64,000 bases of DNA from Schizochytrium sp. TIO01. Taxonomy: Eukaryota; Sar; Bigyra; Thraustochytrida; Thraustochytriidae. The notes beneath the pieces were generated by a model. It made no database searches. It saw nothing but the letters and a program-made list of their open reading frames with translations, and was not told the DNA's origin. The stretch lies in assembly GCA_004764695.1 (NCBI GenBank), contig SMSO01000034.1, positions 1,381,501 through 1,445,500 on the forward strand. Reading direction: 5' to 3'. A program made the position numbers and the translations under genes. The stretch's first letter is position 1, and the number at the start of each line of letters is the position of its first letter. Below, one piece after another: positions 31,899-44,568 of this stretch.

Positions 31899-32374
31899 GC
31901 GACCGTGTACGAATGATTAAATCAATGAAACCATGAATCAATGAATCTATGAATGGGAAATGTGCTCTCAGAAAAAGCCGTCTCTACTAGAGTCTTCGCC
32001 GCTTTTGAAATAGATATTGGCCTTGGCATCCCAAACTTTCGTGGTCTTGACCTTGAACTTGCACTTGTATCCTTGAACTTGTCTTGAGCTACCTTCGAGC
32101 ACATATGGTACCTATGAATGGATCGGGTAGAATGCCATTGGCTTGAGATAATTTGCATTGGTTGAACTGTGATGTGAACCAGTGTTGTTTATTTCAATTA
32201 TGGTGCGACGCGGGCAAGTGGAGGGTAATTGGGCTAGACTTGACATTCAGAACTTGAATTTTAGAATATACCAACACTACATTTTAGAGGACTTAGTTTA
32301 CCGGAGTTGTGAAACTAAAATAAAAAGGGAGAGAGAGCATCAGAATGTGAAAAATGTTGGTGTGATTTATACGG
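31899..32374. other. Convergent intergenic spacer
   Basis: About 480 bases between the rhodanese and the WH2 gene, with short ATGAATCAATG-like repeats just after the rhodanese stop. No gene is seen. Confidence 0.6.
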
Positions 32375-35320
32375 TTATGGAAATACTGCAGCCCGACGCT
32401 TGCTAATTGCCGCTAAGAGTTCACTCTGAGGGTCCTTGCGGGCCTGCGGCACTGGAGGGGGCTGGTTCTGGCGCGGTATAGGTTTCTGGGCTGAAGCAGT
32501 TGAAGCATTTGGTTTTTTGGCTGCTCGAATTGCCGCCATCAAGTCACCGCGATCCGCTGAAGGTCCAGCTCCACCAATAAGCACAGGCGGGCGGCTATGC
32601 ATGGATGTGTTATTTGGGGGTTCAGGAGGACCTTGCTGTCTTAAGATTACAGGGGTCTCCTTGTGTAAGCCTGCATTGGTAGTGCTTTCGGTGGGCTTTT
32701 TAGCAGCTCGGATAGCTGCCATCAGATTGCCTTGTGACGGTGGCGCAGATGTTGAAGCATGTGTTGAAGCGCTGCTGAAAGTGTTGCTACTTGTATTGCT
32801 GCGCGTAGCATGAATCTCCGAAACTAGGCTCTTCTGCGCAGGGTGTTCTCGGCGCAAACTCTGGCTGGGTAGGGCGGGAGGGGCTGGTGCTCGACTCGGG
32901 ATAGGCGATGGTGATGCTTGGCCTATTGAAACACGCTTAGACTTGGCCTGAAGAGCGGCCAAAAGTTCACTTTGAGGATCTTTCCTAGATTGTGGTACAA
33001 CAGGTGCTCTGGCAGAAGACATTTCCTTAGACGAAGGCGCATTTTTGGCCCCGGTTGGCATTTTTGCTGCACGTATTGCAGCTAACAGATCACCACGATC
33101 TGCTGAAGTACCGCCTCCCATTCCAAGGCCTGTTTGTGATCCTGATTTCTGTGTTGGAATAGGCGGCGGGGCTTTTGTAGATGCTGTTGAATGAGTTGAC
33201 TGAGGAATAGGCGGAGCTACAGCTTGACCACTGCGACGAGAATTAGTAGGAACTGGTGGGGGTCCTTTTGGCATAGATGCAAATGATGATAAATTTGATC
33301 TCTGAAGATTCGCATTTCGAATCGACGACATCAAATCGCCTCCTTCAACTGCTTTGGGTGGCGAGATGTTTCTTTGTTGTGCTGGAGGCACAGGAGGTGG
33401 TGTAGAGCTAACGCTCGTTTCATTCGCTCTTTGATTCGCAGCAGCCCGAATGGAATCCAACAAATTACCTCCGCCGCTGTTCGCCATAGAAGACTGCGGT
33501 GAAGGAGACCGAGGTGGCAGAGGACTTGACGTTGTACGTGCATGTGTTGTCGAGTGTTGATTGGAAGCGTTAGAGGCCCTCTGATTCGCTGCACTACGAA
33601 TAGCAGAGACTAAGCTACTGGACGCTGATGGTGGAGCTGGTGGAGACGAGGATGTTCTAGCATGATTTGTTCCTGCTCGCAACTTTGCTGCATTAGAAAT
33701 TGCACTTAAAAGGTCATTTTGGCCTCCGGCGGATGCTGCTCCTGCTGCGGTCTTAGCAGACTCGGATTGCTTTTCTACTGGTCTGAGGCCTCCTCCTCCT
33801 CGGTTCCGGATCGACGCAAGTAAATCTCCTCGGTCAGCTTGTCCATTGCTTGCGACAGGGGGTCTTGGTGGTTGCGATATAGCAGCAGTTTGAGCAGGTG
33901 GGGCAGGTGGCTGCCCGCAAGGATGGACTCCCCAAGAAGGTGCAGGAGATGATAGTCCACTAGAGTCTTGGTGAATAAGGTGTGGAGACGGGCTAGTTTC
34001 TCTGGGTGCAGATGCTGGAGTTCCTTGGACATGTGGCAGCGTGTTAAATTCATTTTCATAGTGGGTACGCGCATTATTATTATAAGGGGTTGGTGTGTCG
34101 CCTTGAAATGACCTCTTCTCAAGATAGTCAACTGACTTTCCTGCATTCTGACTGAAAAACCCGTCTTCATCAGCTCTATCACAAGGATCGCCGAAGCTTG
34201 AGTCTAAGTCACTTTCTTCAAAGGGGTTGTCTTCTTCGTCATCATTGTTCCTTTCCGCTGACGCCTCTTGTTTGAGCTGTTGTCTAGATATAGAAGCTTC
34301 GAGGAATCCATCATCGTGAGGAGGCTTTGAGCTTGGAGGAGCAGAAACATAAACAGGGTCTCGAAAAGGGACCACTTGCCTCGGCTGGCGTTGAGGTGCT
34401 GGTTGCGCTTGATTATATGCTGTTCTTGTAGAATGAGCTGTTCGCTGTTGGTCGGGCTGGCTTGTAACCGCATACTGCTGAGCAGACGAGAAGGAGGATG
34501 TGGATGGTGGGATGCCTGTAGTAACAGCTGGCGAAACTGCCAGATCGTCTTGGTGAGTAGAGCTGTTGGGCGTCACCGGCGTGCAAACGTAGGGCTTTGT
34601 GAAACGTCGTAGGCACGATTCCTGTAGGTCGCCATTATCAACGAAACGATCAAGGGCTTGCAGATTCGGGGGTGGCTTTGCTGACGCATAGAGACTTTTG
34701 AGGGCCGCACTACGAGTGGATTCTTTTAGAAGATCCGTGAGTGGAAGTTCCGTGTTTGTACTTTGTAAAGAGTCATAGGAGAGAGGCCGCCTTTCGGTTG
34801 TGTTAAGGCTGCTGCTATTTTGTTTATTTGTAGAACGTTTTTGGGTGACGAAACGCTTGCCTTGCACATCAGGCTCCAGGTTCATTATAATCATGGGAAG
34901 AGTGGCACCTTCGTTGTGCGCCCCCTCTTTGTTGATTCCATCACTTCTCGCAGCATTCCCAGCCCTGATGTTTTCGCGTACGGCCTGCACTCTTTGATCC
35001 ACCGACTGGATTTTCTTTGAAAGCTTTGTAGTCTCATGGTGTAAATCTTGCATCATATCTGCCGAGAACTCTGCTAGGGCTCCAATCTGTTTCATGAACC
35101 CCATCAATCTCTGTACGGCCAGCTGCTGGAGAGCCCTTTCGGGCGTTTTCCCAAACTTGTCCAGCCCTCGTCTGGAGTCATCTCGTCTCCTCTGTCTCGA
35201 CTGTTTCTTGGTGCTTTCTCGCCCCGCTTCTTGAGCGTTTCCACTTTCCGACTTCCTCTGATCGGCGCCATCTCGCACGATCTCGTGCCACGCCGGGACT
35301 TCTCGCTCCACAAGAGGCAT
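32375..35320 (-). CDS. SCAR/WAVE-like actin regulator with about eleven WH2-like motifs
   Basis: A 981-aa protein. The N terminus starts MPLVEREV and continues to a coiled region (about 60-120, RLMGFMKQIGALAEFSADMM...) that resembles the SCAR/WAVE homology domain, which binds the Abi/HSPC300 part of the WAVE complex. A long Ser/Gln/Pro-rich linker with an acidic patch (about 355-380) follows. From residue 495 to the end there are about eleven WH2-like actin-binding motifs (DLLASIRNRGGGGLRPV, DLLSAISNAAKLR, DLMAAIRAAKKP, ELLAAISKRRAAVF and others) alternating with poly-Pro profilin-binding stretches. Two blocks (motifs 6-7 and 10-11) are near duplicates. No C-terminal Arp2/3-binding acidic tail with Trp is seen. 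It probably nucleates or bundles actin filaments rather than acting as a classical Arp2/3 activator. Confidence 0.75.
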   Translation of the reverse strand: MPLVEREVPAWHEIVRDGADQRKSESGNAQEAGRESTKKQSRQRRRDDSRRGLDKFGKTPERALQQLAVQRLMGFMKQIGALAEFSADMMQDLHHETTKLSKKIQSVDQRVQAVRENIRAGNAARSDGINKEGAHNEGATLPMIIMNLEPDVQGKRFVTQKRSTNKQNSSSLNTTERRPLSYDSLQSTNTELPLTDLLKESTRSAALKSLYASAKPPPNLQALDRFVDNGDLQESCLRRFTKPYVCTPVTPNSSTHQDDLAVSPAVTTGIPPSTSSFSSAQQYAVTSQPDQQRTAHSTRTAYNQAQPAPQRQPRQVVPFRDPVYVSAPPSSKPPHDDGFLEASISRQQLKQEASAERNNDDEEDNPFEESDLDSSFGDPCDRADEDGFFSQNAGKSVDYLEKRSFQGDTPTPYNNNARTHYENEFNTLPHVQGTPASAPRETSPSPHLIHQDSSGLSSPAPSWGVHPCGQPPAPPAQTAAISQPPRPPVASNGQADRGDLLASIRNRGGGGLRPVEKQSESAKTAAGAASAGGQNDLLSAISNAAKLRAGTNHARTSSSPPAPPSASSSLVSAIRSAANQRASNASNQHSTTHARTTSSPLPPRSPSPQSSMANSGGGNLLDSIRAAANQRANETSVSSTPPPVPPAQQRNISPPKAVEGGDLMSSIRNANLQRSNLSSFASMPKGPPPVPTNSRRSGQAVAPPIPQSTHSTASTKAPPPIPTQKSGSQTGLGMGGGTSADRGDLLAAIRAAKMPTGAKNAPSSKEMSSARAPVVPQSRKDPQSELLAALQAKSKRVSIGQASPSPIPSRAPAPPALPSQSLRREHPAQKSLVSEIHATRSNTSSNTFSSASTHASTSAPPSQGNLMAAIRAAKKPTESTTNAGLHKETPVILRQQGPPEPPNNTSMHSRPPVLIGGAGPSADRGDLMAAIRAAKKPNASTASAQKPIPRQNQPPPVPQARKDPQSELLAAISKRRAAVFP

Positions 35321-35917
35321 TGCGCAGGACTCTCAGAAACGTGCGCAGGCCCGAGCCTAGTATCAGGAACTGCTTGCCTACGCGACCTCCGTGTGGCCAG
35401 CAGCGTCGATATCTATACTGCCGTTCAATCAAGAATGCAAGGCACTGCCCTTTATACGTCTCTTATGTTTCTTGACCTTCGTTGCCGCCCTCGCGGTGGT
35501 CAACAGGAGGATCCCAGTGGGCTCCTGTTCCCACTATGAGCTATGGTTTTAACTAGATGGTGCTACCAGACGGGTCTTTCAATTCTTTCAGTGGTAGTGT
35601 TATTACGACTTATGGTACATTGTGACCCTATTTTTCTTCTTTTCTTCTCTAGAGCTAGCTAGAGAATGATTATTTCTTTAAGACTTCAATACATTGTGTT
35701 TAATTTAGTTGCTGGCAGAACCGATGATACTACTACCTGCCGCCATGAGGACAGTTTGAGGCAACAGTTTAGTTGTCATGACAGTGTTCTCAGTACCTAG
35801 CGCCTAAGACTGATCTACAATACTTATTTGTTCAAGCAGCCTCCTACGAGTAGTGCTGACCATGGTTAAAGAAATTGCAAGTCATTTGGTACTTCAAAAA
35901 AAAAGCTAAGCTCCATG

Positions 35918-35974
35918 TTTTCTTTCTTTCTTTCTTTCTCTCTTTCTTTCTCTCTTTCTTTCTCTCTTTCTTTT
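35918..35974. repeat. (TTTC)n imperfect repeat
   Basis: A polypyrimidine run of TTTC units interrupted by CTC, followed shortly by an A-run. It translates as FLSFFLSF, which is not a protein. Confidence 0.85.
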
Positions 35975-36196
35975 GCTTAAAAAAAAAAAAAAATCTTCTT
36001 GCTTTCCCTCTTCGGGCTTCCTTTTATTGTTTTATTTTGCAAACCAACCTTAGTTCGCTCAAATGCCATATCTCTCCATGAATTGAAAGTTGCTGGGCTT
36101 GCAGCGTCCAGCGAGATCGTGGCGGACGTGCAGCTAGTTGCTTGACGGGTGATCGTTTATCCCTTTTCATTTCTTCATTTCTTCATAACAAACAAC

Positions 36197-36197
36197 C

Positions 36198-36232
<35 letters not shown>

Positions 36233-36272
36233 ATAATAACAATAATAACAATAATAACAATAATAACAATAA
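36197..36272. repeat. Compound (CAA)n-(AATAAC)n microsatellite
   Basis: About eleven CAA units run directly into several AATAAC/AATAAT units. The plus-strand frame would read poly-Gln then poly-Asn, but flanking codons do not make a recognisable protein. Confidence 0.88.
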
Positions 36273-37535
36273 AACTGCTGCTGATGTAGGTATCCCTTCG
36301 GGCGGACAACAAGGTCCCCACGGCGCAGTCGAAAGTCTCTTATGGCGCCAATCTTCGTCCCTCGATCATTATCGACTGGGGTCCGCCCGGTATCAAGCCC
36401 AGTGCCAGCAAGCGGCGTTGCTTGGCTACCACCACTGAGAGTTTGGGGTCCAAGTCAGAGGTTACGCGTGTGGCATATCTTTCAATGCAAAGAGCTTACC
36501 GTGCTTGCTATATTTGCAAATTCTCAAGTCCCCGCCAGACTTTCAGAAGCCGCAGCTCGATGTTGAATGCTCAGCCTTGCCGTGGTCCACGTCGATGCTT
36601 GCTTGCTTGCTTGCTCTGCTTCTGTTTTGCAATATCGTGGCTGATCGGATCATGGGACTCGAAGAACCAGGAACTCGAGCTTCGCTTAGCTTAGCCCATT
36701 AAGCTCAGTTTAGGCGCGGGAACTGCAAAGATCCATCCACTTCGCACACCTTTTCAGAGCGAAGAGCCCAAAATCACTCGAACTCCGCTTTGCAAGAACA
36801 TGGTATGTACAATTAAAAAGTGTTCTTCCTGTGTTTGTGTGTGTGTTTAACTGTTTGTTTGTTTGATTGATTGTTTGTTTGTTTGATTGATTGTTTGATT
36901 TATTGATTTCTCCGGTTCGCCAATATAATGATTTGCGATTTGCTCGTTTTCGGAGGACCATTTCAGAATCCACTAACAGGGCTTCTGCAGTTCCGCCGGC
37001 CGTTCACATCCAAGCCAAGCTCCGCTAATGTCACGAGCGGGCTCGAAATTGCCTGGAGAGCCCGCCGCTTCAGGCCTGTGCCTAGGTCTGGCCAGTTTGC
37101 CTGGAGTCAGGGCTGCCGGAGTTGCGGACCCGAGTTCGTTTGCTTTGCTTTGCTTTGCACGTGGCTTTGCCCCAACGTTACTCTTCAGAGCCCGCTAGGG
37201 GTCCGCTAGTGATTACGATAGGACTCCCTCCATTTGTTGGTGATGGGTGATCGTTCTCTTCACAGCGTCGAGCTGCATAAAGCTCAGAGCTCCATGCGCC
37301 AGGCTCCCGAGCTGCCCAGCGCTGAGGAAAACCTTCGAAACCCCCGCAGGGTCGCGCAAGGAGCCCCTGAGTGTCTAGCTAGCTTCTGAGGCAAGCAAGT
37401 TATCGATGGTCAATTCTTCGCGCCGCCGCAGAGAACCTATAATAATCGGCAAGTAAATAATAAGAATAGCGGAAGAAAAGCAGAACAGACACCTGCAGAA
37501 CACACTTTCGTGAACAGGGAAATAAAATAACATAA

Positions 37536-37537
<2 letters not shown>

Positions 37538-37606
<69 letters not shown>

Positions 37607-37697
37607 AATTTATTCACTCATTCGCTCATCCATTGATTGAGTGATTGATTGATTGATTTATTCACTCATTCGCTCATCCATTGATTGATGGACTGAT
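37538..37697. repeat. (TGAT)n array with adjacent duplicated segment
   Basis: About seventeen TGAT/TTGA units (37538-37607), followed by two copies of a segment of about 40 bases containing ATTCACTCATTCGCTCATCC (around 37610-37640 and 37660-37685), about 50 bases apart. Confidence 0.85.
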
Positions 37698-39225
37698 TGA
37701 TTCCCACGTGATTTCACTACTATTTTTTATTTTGTTTTACTTTCTTTTTTTGGTTAGGAAAGTTGAAAAGTAAATAAATGTTAAAAGTATAATTAAAAAA
37801 CAACATGGCAGGGAAAAGGAGCAGAAAAAGAGGGGCGACGAAACGACCATGCGCTTGCGCAGGTAGCAGTAGTAGTTTTGGGGCGGAGGGTTTACATATA
37901 AATGCACATACACATTATGATTCGTACAGACAAATGCAGTGCGGGGCTGAGCAGTCGCAATTGGATCGAACAGCCATATGGCAGGGCTTTGCTTATATTC
38001 TTTTTCCATTTTCAATCTCTATCTTCTCATAAATTGGAGAAGATCAATGAGTGAGTGAACAAATGAATTACATAACAGAGATGAAAGACATAGAATTGGG
38101 CCTGTGGGATAATTAGTTTCATAGCCGGGATGGGATGGGATGGTGATGATACTACTACATTCTCGTGCTCTGGTTCCAGAAAAGCACGAATGAAACGCCT
38201 GGACCTTGAGGCGTCTGACTTCAACTCTGGCTTACGAGAACATCAGAGATATCTATGGTGCAAAGCTGATAGCTAGTCGTAGAAAGAAAGTGTGTCGTGA
38301 TGCATTAATTTACATCTCTTCTGTAGTATTGCAGGATGCTTGGGAGGAGGGTGGGCTAGCTCGACCATGCGTCCCGATTATCATCACCGTGGAATGTCAT
38401 GACCTGCCTGGATTGGGACAAAGGGCAACTTACAAACACTCCCGAATACCAACTGATAACACAACTCTAGAACAGCTGGGCGGTGTCTCAAGCCTGAGCT
38501 AAAGCGAGGCGAATCACACACCAAGCTCGCAGAATTGGATTATAGTTTGACTGTATTTAAAGTACCAAGCATCCATGCCAAAGGTATAAGGAAGATCATC
38601 GAGCGGATAGTAACTGCTTGCCTTGCCGAGTGGTCTCCCTTCGATGCTTATAACGAAGTGATCATCCACATTGTGGCAGCATGGAAAAGGTCATGGTCAT
38701 TATCTCAGGTTAATCTGCTACGAAGGTGTAGCACAAACAATGGTTTTCGAGGTCCGCAAAATTGATCTCAGCCAACGGAGTCAAGGAAACTGTCTTCCTT
38801 GTCACTCGCTCGCAGCTGTTTCATACAATCTTGGAGTCAGACTGTATATAAGAAGTCTAAAATAATACAGCCCGTCGTTTCTAGCCGGAACTCGTATCAA
38901 ATACCTGTGATAGGTGCTCGTTCAGATGACTTGAAGAAGTAATAGTTCACGGGCCTGCAAGCCTTTCTGGGATGAAACGGGGAGGATGCAACAATCAATA
39001 TTCTAGACGCAGGTGCCGCGACATGATGTTTAGACGCAAGGGTTTTTGCAACCCTCGAGAGATGTTATAAGTTACCTAGAACTTTCAGTCTGCGAAGCTT
39101 CAAGGTAAGGTAAGGAACGTGGTCATGTCTAGAATATCTCTCCATCTCAACTCCATTCTCTGAGATTAGACATTTTTTTCTTCTCAATTGGCTTTTTCCC
39201 CCTCTTTTGATTTTGTTTCAATCTC

Positions 39226-39292
39226 CCCCCCCCTTTTTTTTTTTTTTTTTTTTTAATTTTTTTTAATTTAATGTTTTTAATTTTTTTTTTTT
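39226..39292. repeat. C-run and T-run homopolymer block
   Basis: A run of C bases followed by a run of more than 20 T bases and further T/A-rich DNA. No function is evident. Confidence 0.8.
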
Positions 39293-42200
39293 TATTAAAA
39301 TGAATAAGTAATCTTGGTTTCAAAAGGGCTATTTTTAAATTTAAAAAGAAGGAATATAGACATTTAAAAACTAAAAATGAGGGTTTCCAGCTCGAAGGGA
39401 TGCTACTTCATTCGATTTATCTGTGAATTACCCCCATAGAGCCTTCTGTTGTTGAATTAGGGAAGACTTGCATACTTCAGGGTGATATTGACCTCTCTTG
39501 TTGGAGGTTGTTTTCATAGAGACAAGAATATCGGATGCTACTTTTGTTGCTTGAAGAGACACCGTTTCGTCGATCGTTTCTTACGCTGTCCCCTTTTCAA
39601 GATAAAGCTCAGTTTCATGCTTCATTGAAATAACAGGATAACATGATTAACTAACCTCATCATGTTTAGATTAGTTGTACAATTTTAAAGAAATAAAACT
39701 TATTAAATAAGAAACTGTTCGATAAATGCAAAATGTTTTCATTATTTGTTCTGTATTTCGTTATGTTTATTTCTTTAATTAAAAAGAGGAAAAAGGAAGA
39801 CTATTGCCTTTATTATCGTATTCCAGTGGGGTTTGTTGTCGTTGGGATGCTGTTTTAGAGCCTACCCACGTTATTTCTGGTTCACATCATTCTTGTGCGT
39901 GCGTGGATTTGCTGCACATACTGTGTTTGTCTTATATTCGCTGGGAGGGAAATCGAGGGCTGGACATGCTTGAATCTTGACTCTATGTCATGATAGATAT
40001 AGCGCTTAGTACAAGCTTGACTTGGGTGTATCATATATTCGTTCATTTTGTATTCTCGTCAGCCTAAAATGGCGTTCCCGCCTCGTGTAGCAAGGAGCTA
40101 GCGTTTTGTCTGGATCTGGCTTTCGCAGAACTCTTGAGGCTGCTGCATGCAGCACAAGGTTCTAGCCACCTTGACTATTTCGCAACGGGGTACTGTTTGG
40201 GATCGGCAAAGTAGCTGTTATCTAGATTGTGCTGGTTCTCCTTGAGGGTTCTCACTCACAGTGCGCACTAGGAAAAAGATTGAGACCAAAAAAGAACTTT
40301 TTGCAAAGGTCCTTAGAATTCTAGCAATGAGAACTATCCAGGCGGCCTCAAATTGAGGGTGGAGCAGATGAGATCACTGCTCGGGGTCATGGAGATTGAT
40401 TGCTCCTAAGCGATATCCCACTCGTGCCATGGATGTCCTATATTACGGGCTGAATGAATGCTGTGTCGAACTTCTTAAAATAGGGGTTGACCCAGAAGAA
40501 GCCGCTAGAACAGCACCGGCCGCAGTCTCGCTTATATGAATCCATTTTTTCAAGGCAAGTCGAGCAGAACGACTCCAGCAGCACCTTCCTGAAATGACGA
40601 GGGGGCAAAGCCAGTCCTAAAAAGTCAACACGGCAGGAGGTGACCTCCTAAGTGTAATGTTCTATCAAAGGTAAATTCGTTGGTTCTGTGTTCTCGCTAT
40701 AGCACTCCTTCGAGCACACATGTTCTCTTCTCAGTTCCCCATCCAATCTTGTTATGCTACTTTGTAATGACAAAAAACTTGGGATTCTTTGCTCCGCGAT
40801 ACTGCGCGATGCAATGTAGTCAGTGTGCAGCCCGTCTTCCACGGCGCAATTTTGTACAGTGCAGCTGAGCGCATCAACGCCAACAGATTGTCTCGGACAA
40901 TACCGCAGTGGCTGGAAGTACTGGCTTCAAGTGGAGTCAACCCATCTAGACGATGCGGTTGACTTGGGAGTGCTGGGTTTGGTTCGCTTTTTATGAAGTA
41001 TTGATGTGCATCTTAATCTTTCACTATAAGAAAGTGTCATCTTCTGCAAAAGCAAGGTCTATAGAGGTACTCGACGTTCCATAACAATGCTTTTCTCCTT
41101 CTTATTGCACTACCCGAATTCGTTGATGTGATTGTGTGCAAGGGTGTGCACCACTTATATTCTGCTCTCCTTCCGTGAGTTTTTCAAGGAACCGCTGCCA
41201 CAATTGGTTCGTTTGTAAACCCCACTCATGATGGTTTTTCGCCGTTTTTCGGGGGGCATCCAGCTCGAGGCCTATGCAGATCCATGGAGACAGTCCCATC
41301 GACATTCTGAGCGTCGCTAAGACCTCTCCGGGCTTGCAAGGATGGGCTAGTAGCAAGCGAGTGACAAAGGGCCTCGCTTAAGCCCATAATATTGTCAACT
41401 TTCTAGTTGTAGGTATTGTGTTGCCTTCATATCGCAACATTTTTCTCTATTTTTGTTGAAGATGTACACAAAAAAAAACAAAAAAAAACTTTAGGTCCTT
41501 AGGTTAAAACCAAGAAGGTATTATGAAATGCTGAATGCCCAACAAGAGCTTTATTCATAGCGACACGTTATCCACGAATTTCGAACATGGTTTACTCCAT
41601 TTTTCAAATGATAAAAATAAAATAAACATAACATGATGTCATTAAAAAAACTAAAAAAAAGAAAAAAGAAAAAAGAAAAAAAAGGAAAGAGTTTTTTATT
41701 TTAATAAAATAAAAGAAATAAGATTCCAATTTCTTCTTTCTGCTCGGCGTTACGATCGTCCGCATTCGCGCGCTCGAGAAAAGGAGGTTTCATGACAAAT
41801 TGGGCCCTTCAAAGCAGTCAGGTTGTGCGCACGAGCCCTCGGCCGCCTACCAGCACTTCAGAGTCTAATAATTATCCCTCCCTCCCTCCCTCCCGCTTAC
41901 TTACTTACAGGTATGAGATATGCGTCCACGAACGATAATCAGTCAGACCCGCTCACAGAGAATTGGGTCCCGCATCACATATCGATAAAGTCCATTATAA
42001 TAGAAAGAGAAAAAACGATCAAGAAAAAGAACCCCCGAAAAAAGACAAAAGCTCGGAAACTTAAATTTTCATTTACTCACCGTTGAAAAATTTATATAAA
42101 ATATATTGAAATAGTTACATAGTATAATATTCTATAATATTATGAAAATGGAGCTCCTGTTTATATACGCTACCTGGTACGCCGATTCTTTCGAAATGCT

Positions 42201-44536
42201 CTTTCCTGGTCTTCAAGTTCTCATGGCTTGTCCATATTTGAGCAAAGACTGACCTGATCATGATTGATCATAAGTCGAGCGACGCAAGTTATATACAATA
42301 TTCAAAGACAAGAAAATGATCCATATTATCATCACTATTGTTATTATTATTACATTAAAGGAAAGAAAAACAATAGACTCTAAAAGCAATTAGGTGGGAA
42401 GTGCTCGGAATCCGTTCTCTTCGAGCACTTAGACTCGGCGCAGCCAGAGTCCACCGGATCCAAGCCCAGGGAAATCATCCCATACACCAGCGGGAGTCAA
42501 CCCAAATGTTGGCCAATTCCGTGCTGGGCCCTCTGAGTGACAGCGAACAGCTCATTAGCAGCGATTACGGATTTCTTCGATCGTGGATCTGTGGAGTCTG
42601 TGCATTATTGCCTGTCTGTGAACGAATAAATGCACATCCTTAGCCTATTTTGATAAGTTCTAGAGCCAAATGCATAAAAGCACGAATATATGAAGACCTA
42701 CACGAAATCGCGGACTTGAAATTGTGGAGAATACTTATATATGAGATGAGTGAAGGCTTGCATTTGGTGTTTTATACATTGCATTCCAGGATGTAGGAAT
42801 AAAAACTATCTCGGCATATGCCTTGAAATACACACCCCTGTGTCTTTTAAAAAAGATTAGCATAGAAAGGCCATTGCGAGCAAGCCTGGGCTCTGCCTGA
42901 TGCGATGTGGCCCTTCACGTGCAGCACATTTCAATGGCAATCATAGCATTATCAAAGTCGCTAGGACTCTAAAGACACATTTTTGTCCTCTTTCAAGTTC
43001 AAGACCTGTCCTAAGCGGACAGTCTTGGTTTTCGTTACAGTTGTCGTATTTTCGAGCTTTTCATGCTCGAATGCCATCTTTCGCTTGTAAAATGTTGCGT
43101 GCATATATAGTTATACGAGAACGGAGGGCGTGGACAAGGATGGGTTGTTTGATGGAACAACGCTGCCATTCCGAGTATTTTTTTCGTTGCTTCAGGATTT
43201 CTGTTATCAACGAGTATATCCATATTGCAAAGTCGGAACTCCTCGTTGAACAGAGCCCAAGCATGCTTGGCAAGGAGGTTAGTTGCAACACCTCATCGGT
43301 GCTCAATTACAATTCTCTAGGAACCTGCACCCGGAACTGCAGACATATACAAAGACCTCCACAAACATTCTTAGTTATCGTTTACTACTTTTCCTACTTT
43401 TTTTTTTAATTCATCGCTTCTTACATCATTCTCAATTTAGTTTCTGGAGCCTGTTTCTTATGCTATATTGAACTTATGGACCTATTAGAAGGCTATCTTT
43501 CGTGATGTTTTGCCCGTTCAGGCGCAAGACTGAAGCATTATAATGGCCGCAGTGAGCTTTCTATCATGCGCACCAAAATAGCAAGGGGTCCCACTTTGTA
43601 AATTCAACTCAAGGTAGGTGAGGTGCCGAGGTAGAAGTAATTCTTTTCATTTTTTGGTACCTACCTAGGTACCTACTATTATATGATACAGCTTATAATC
43701 AGATATCCCCATTGAGCCAGCCATTTATGTCCGTTGATAGACATACTACTACTATAGCTTCTCTCGTTTTACCATGGTGCTTTCATTTAGAATTTGGTCC
43801 TCAAGCGCCGACTGCTTCTGCTGCATATGACCTTTCGCTCCTTTCGACTTACTCATGCGTGCTCGACACCATCTTCATAATCGCCGAGTACATTTTTTGT
43901 TTTAATTGGAAAGAGATTAAAGTATAAACATAGTATATATCAAAGTTTCAAAGAACATTTAAATAAATACATTTTTAAAACAACAAGAAAAAGTAATGAT
44001 AATAATAACAAGAGGTCCTCACCTGGAATCCATCTTCAAGTTCTTGCATGATGGCTGCTGTTTCATGTGAAAATACTTATCCCTCGCTAGTCATAGATGC
44101 AGAGCTGCAGCGGGTGCGGACTTTGTTTCGCGTTTCTTTCGCACATTGGTGTAATCGAATTCCCTTGCAGACGGCAATGGTCGTCAACTCGAAAAAGCAA
44201 ATGAAACGAAAACGTGAAACAAAATGTTTAAAATAAAGAGAGGATGAAACGACACAACATTTTCTTTTCGAAACGAAAAAAATGTAACCTTCAATGCGGC
44301 ACATATCATCCCAAAAAGGAAGATTGATGTTTCTTTTAACTTTATATAGATCTAGTATAGGATGAGGTTTCCGAGGTTTCAACAAGCAGTAAATTGACAG
44401 AGAAACAAACATCAGGGATGGCACGGAGACAGATAGGGTGGTGCTTGGTTTGCTGCAATTTTAAACTATCAGAAAAGGTACTACAATATATCGGGAGAAA
44501 AGAAAAGAAATAAAAACGAAAAAAAAGAAACGAAAA

Positions 44537-44568
44537 GAAAAAGAAAGAAAGAAAGAAAGAAAGAAACT
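44537..44568. repeat. (AAAG)n repeat
   Basis: About seven AAAG units preceded by other A/G-rich sequence, ahead of the zinc-knuckle gene. Confidence 0.8.

Noticed and set aside
42850-42890. Possible U6 snRNA (GATTAGCAT followed by a GGCC and TTGCGAGCAA segment)
   Set aside because: Only about ten bases match, and the essential ACAGAGA box and the usual 5' stem and 3' T tract are missing.
42900-43409. 169-aa open frame in the gene-poor island
   Set aside because: No recognisable domain; the opposite strand is also open over much of it, which suggests chance.
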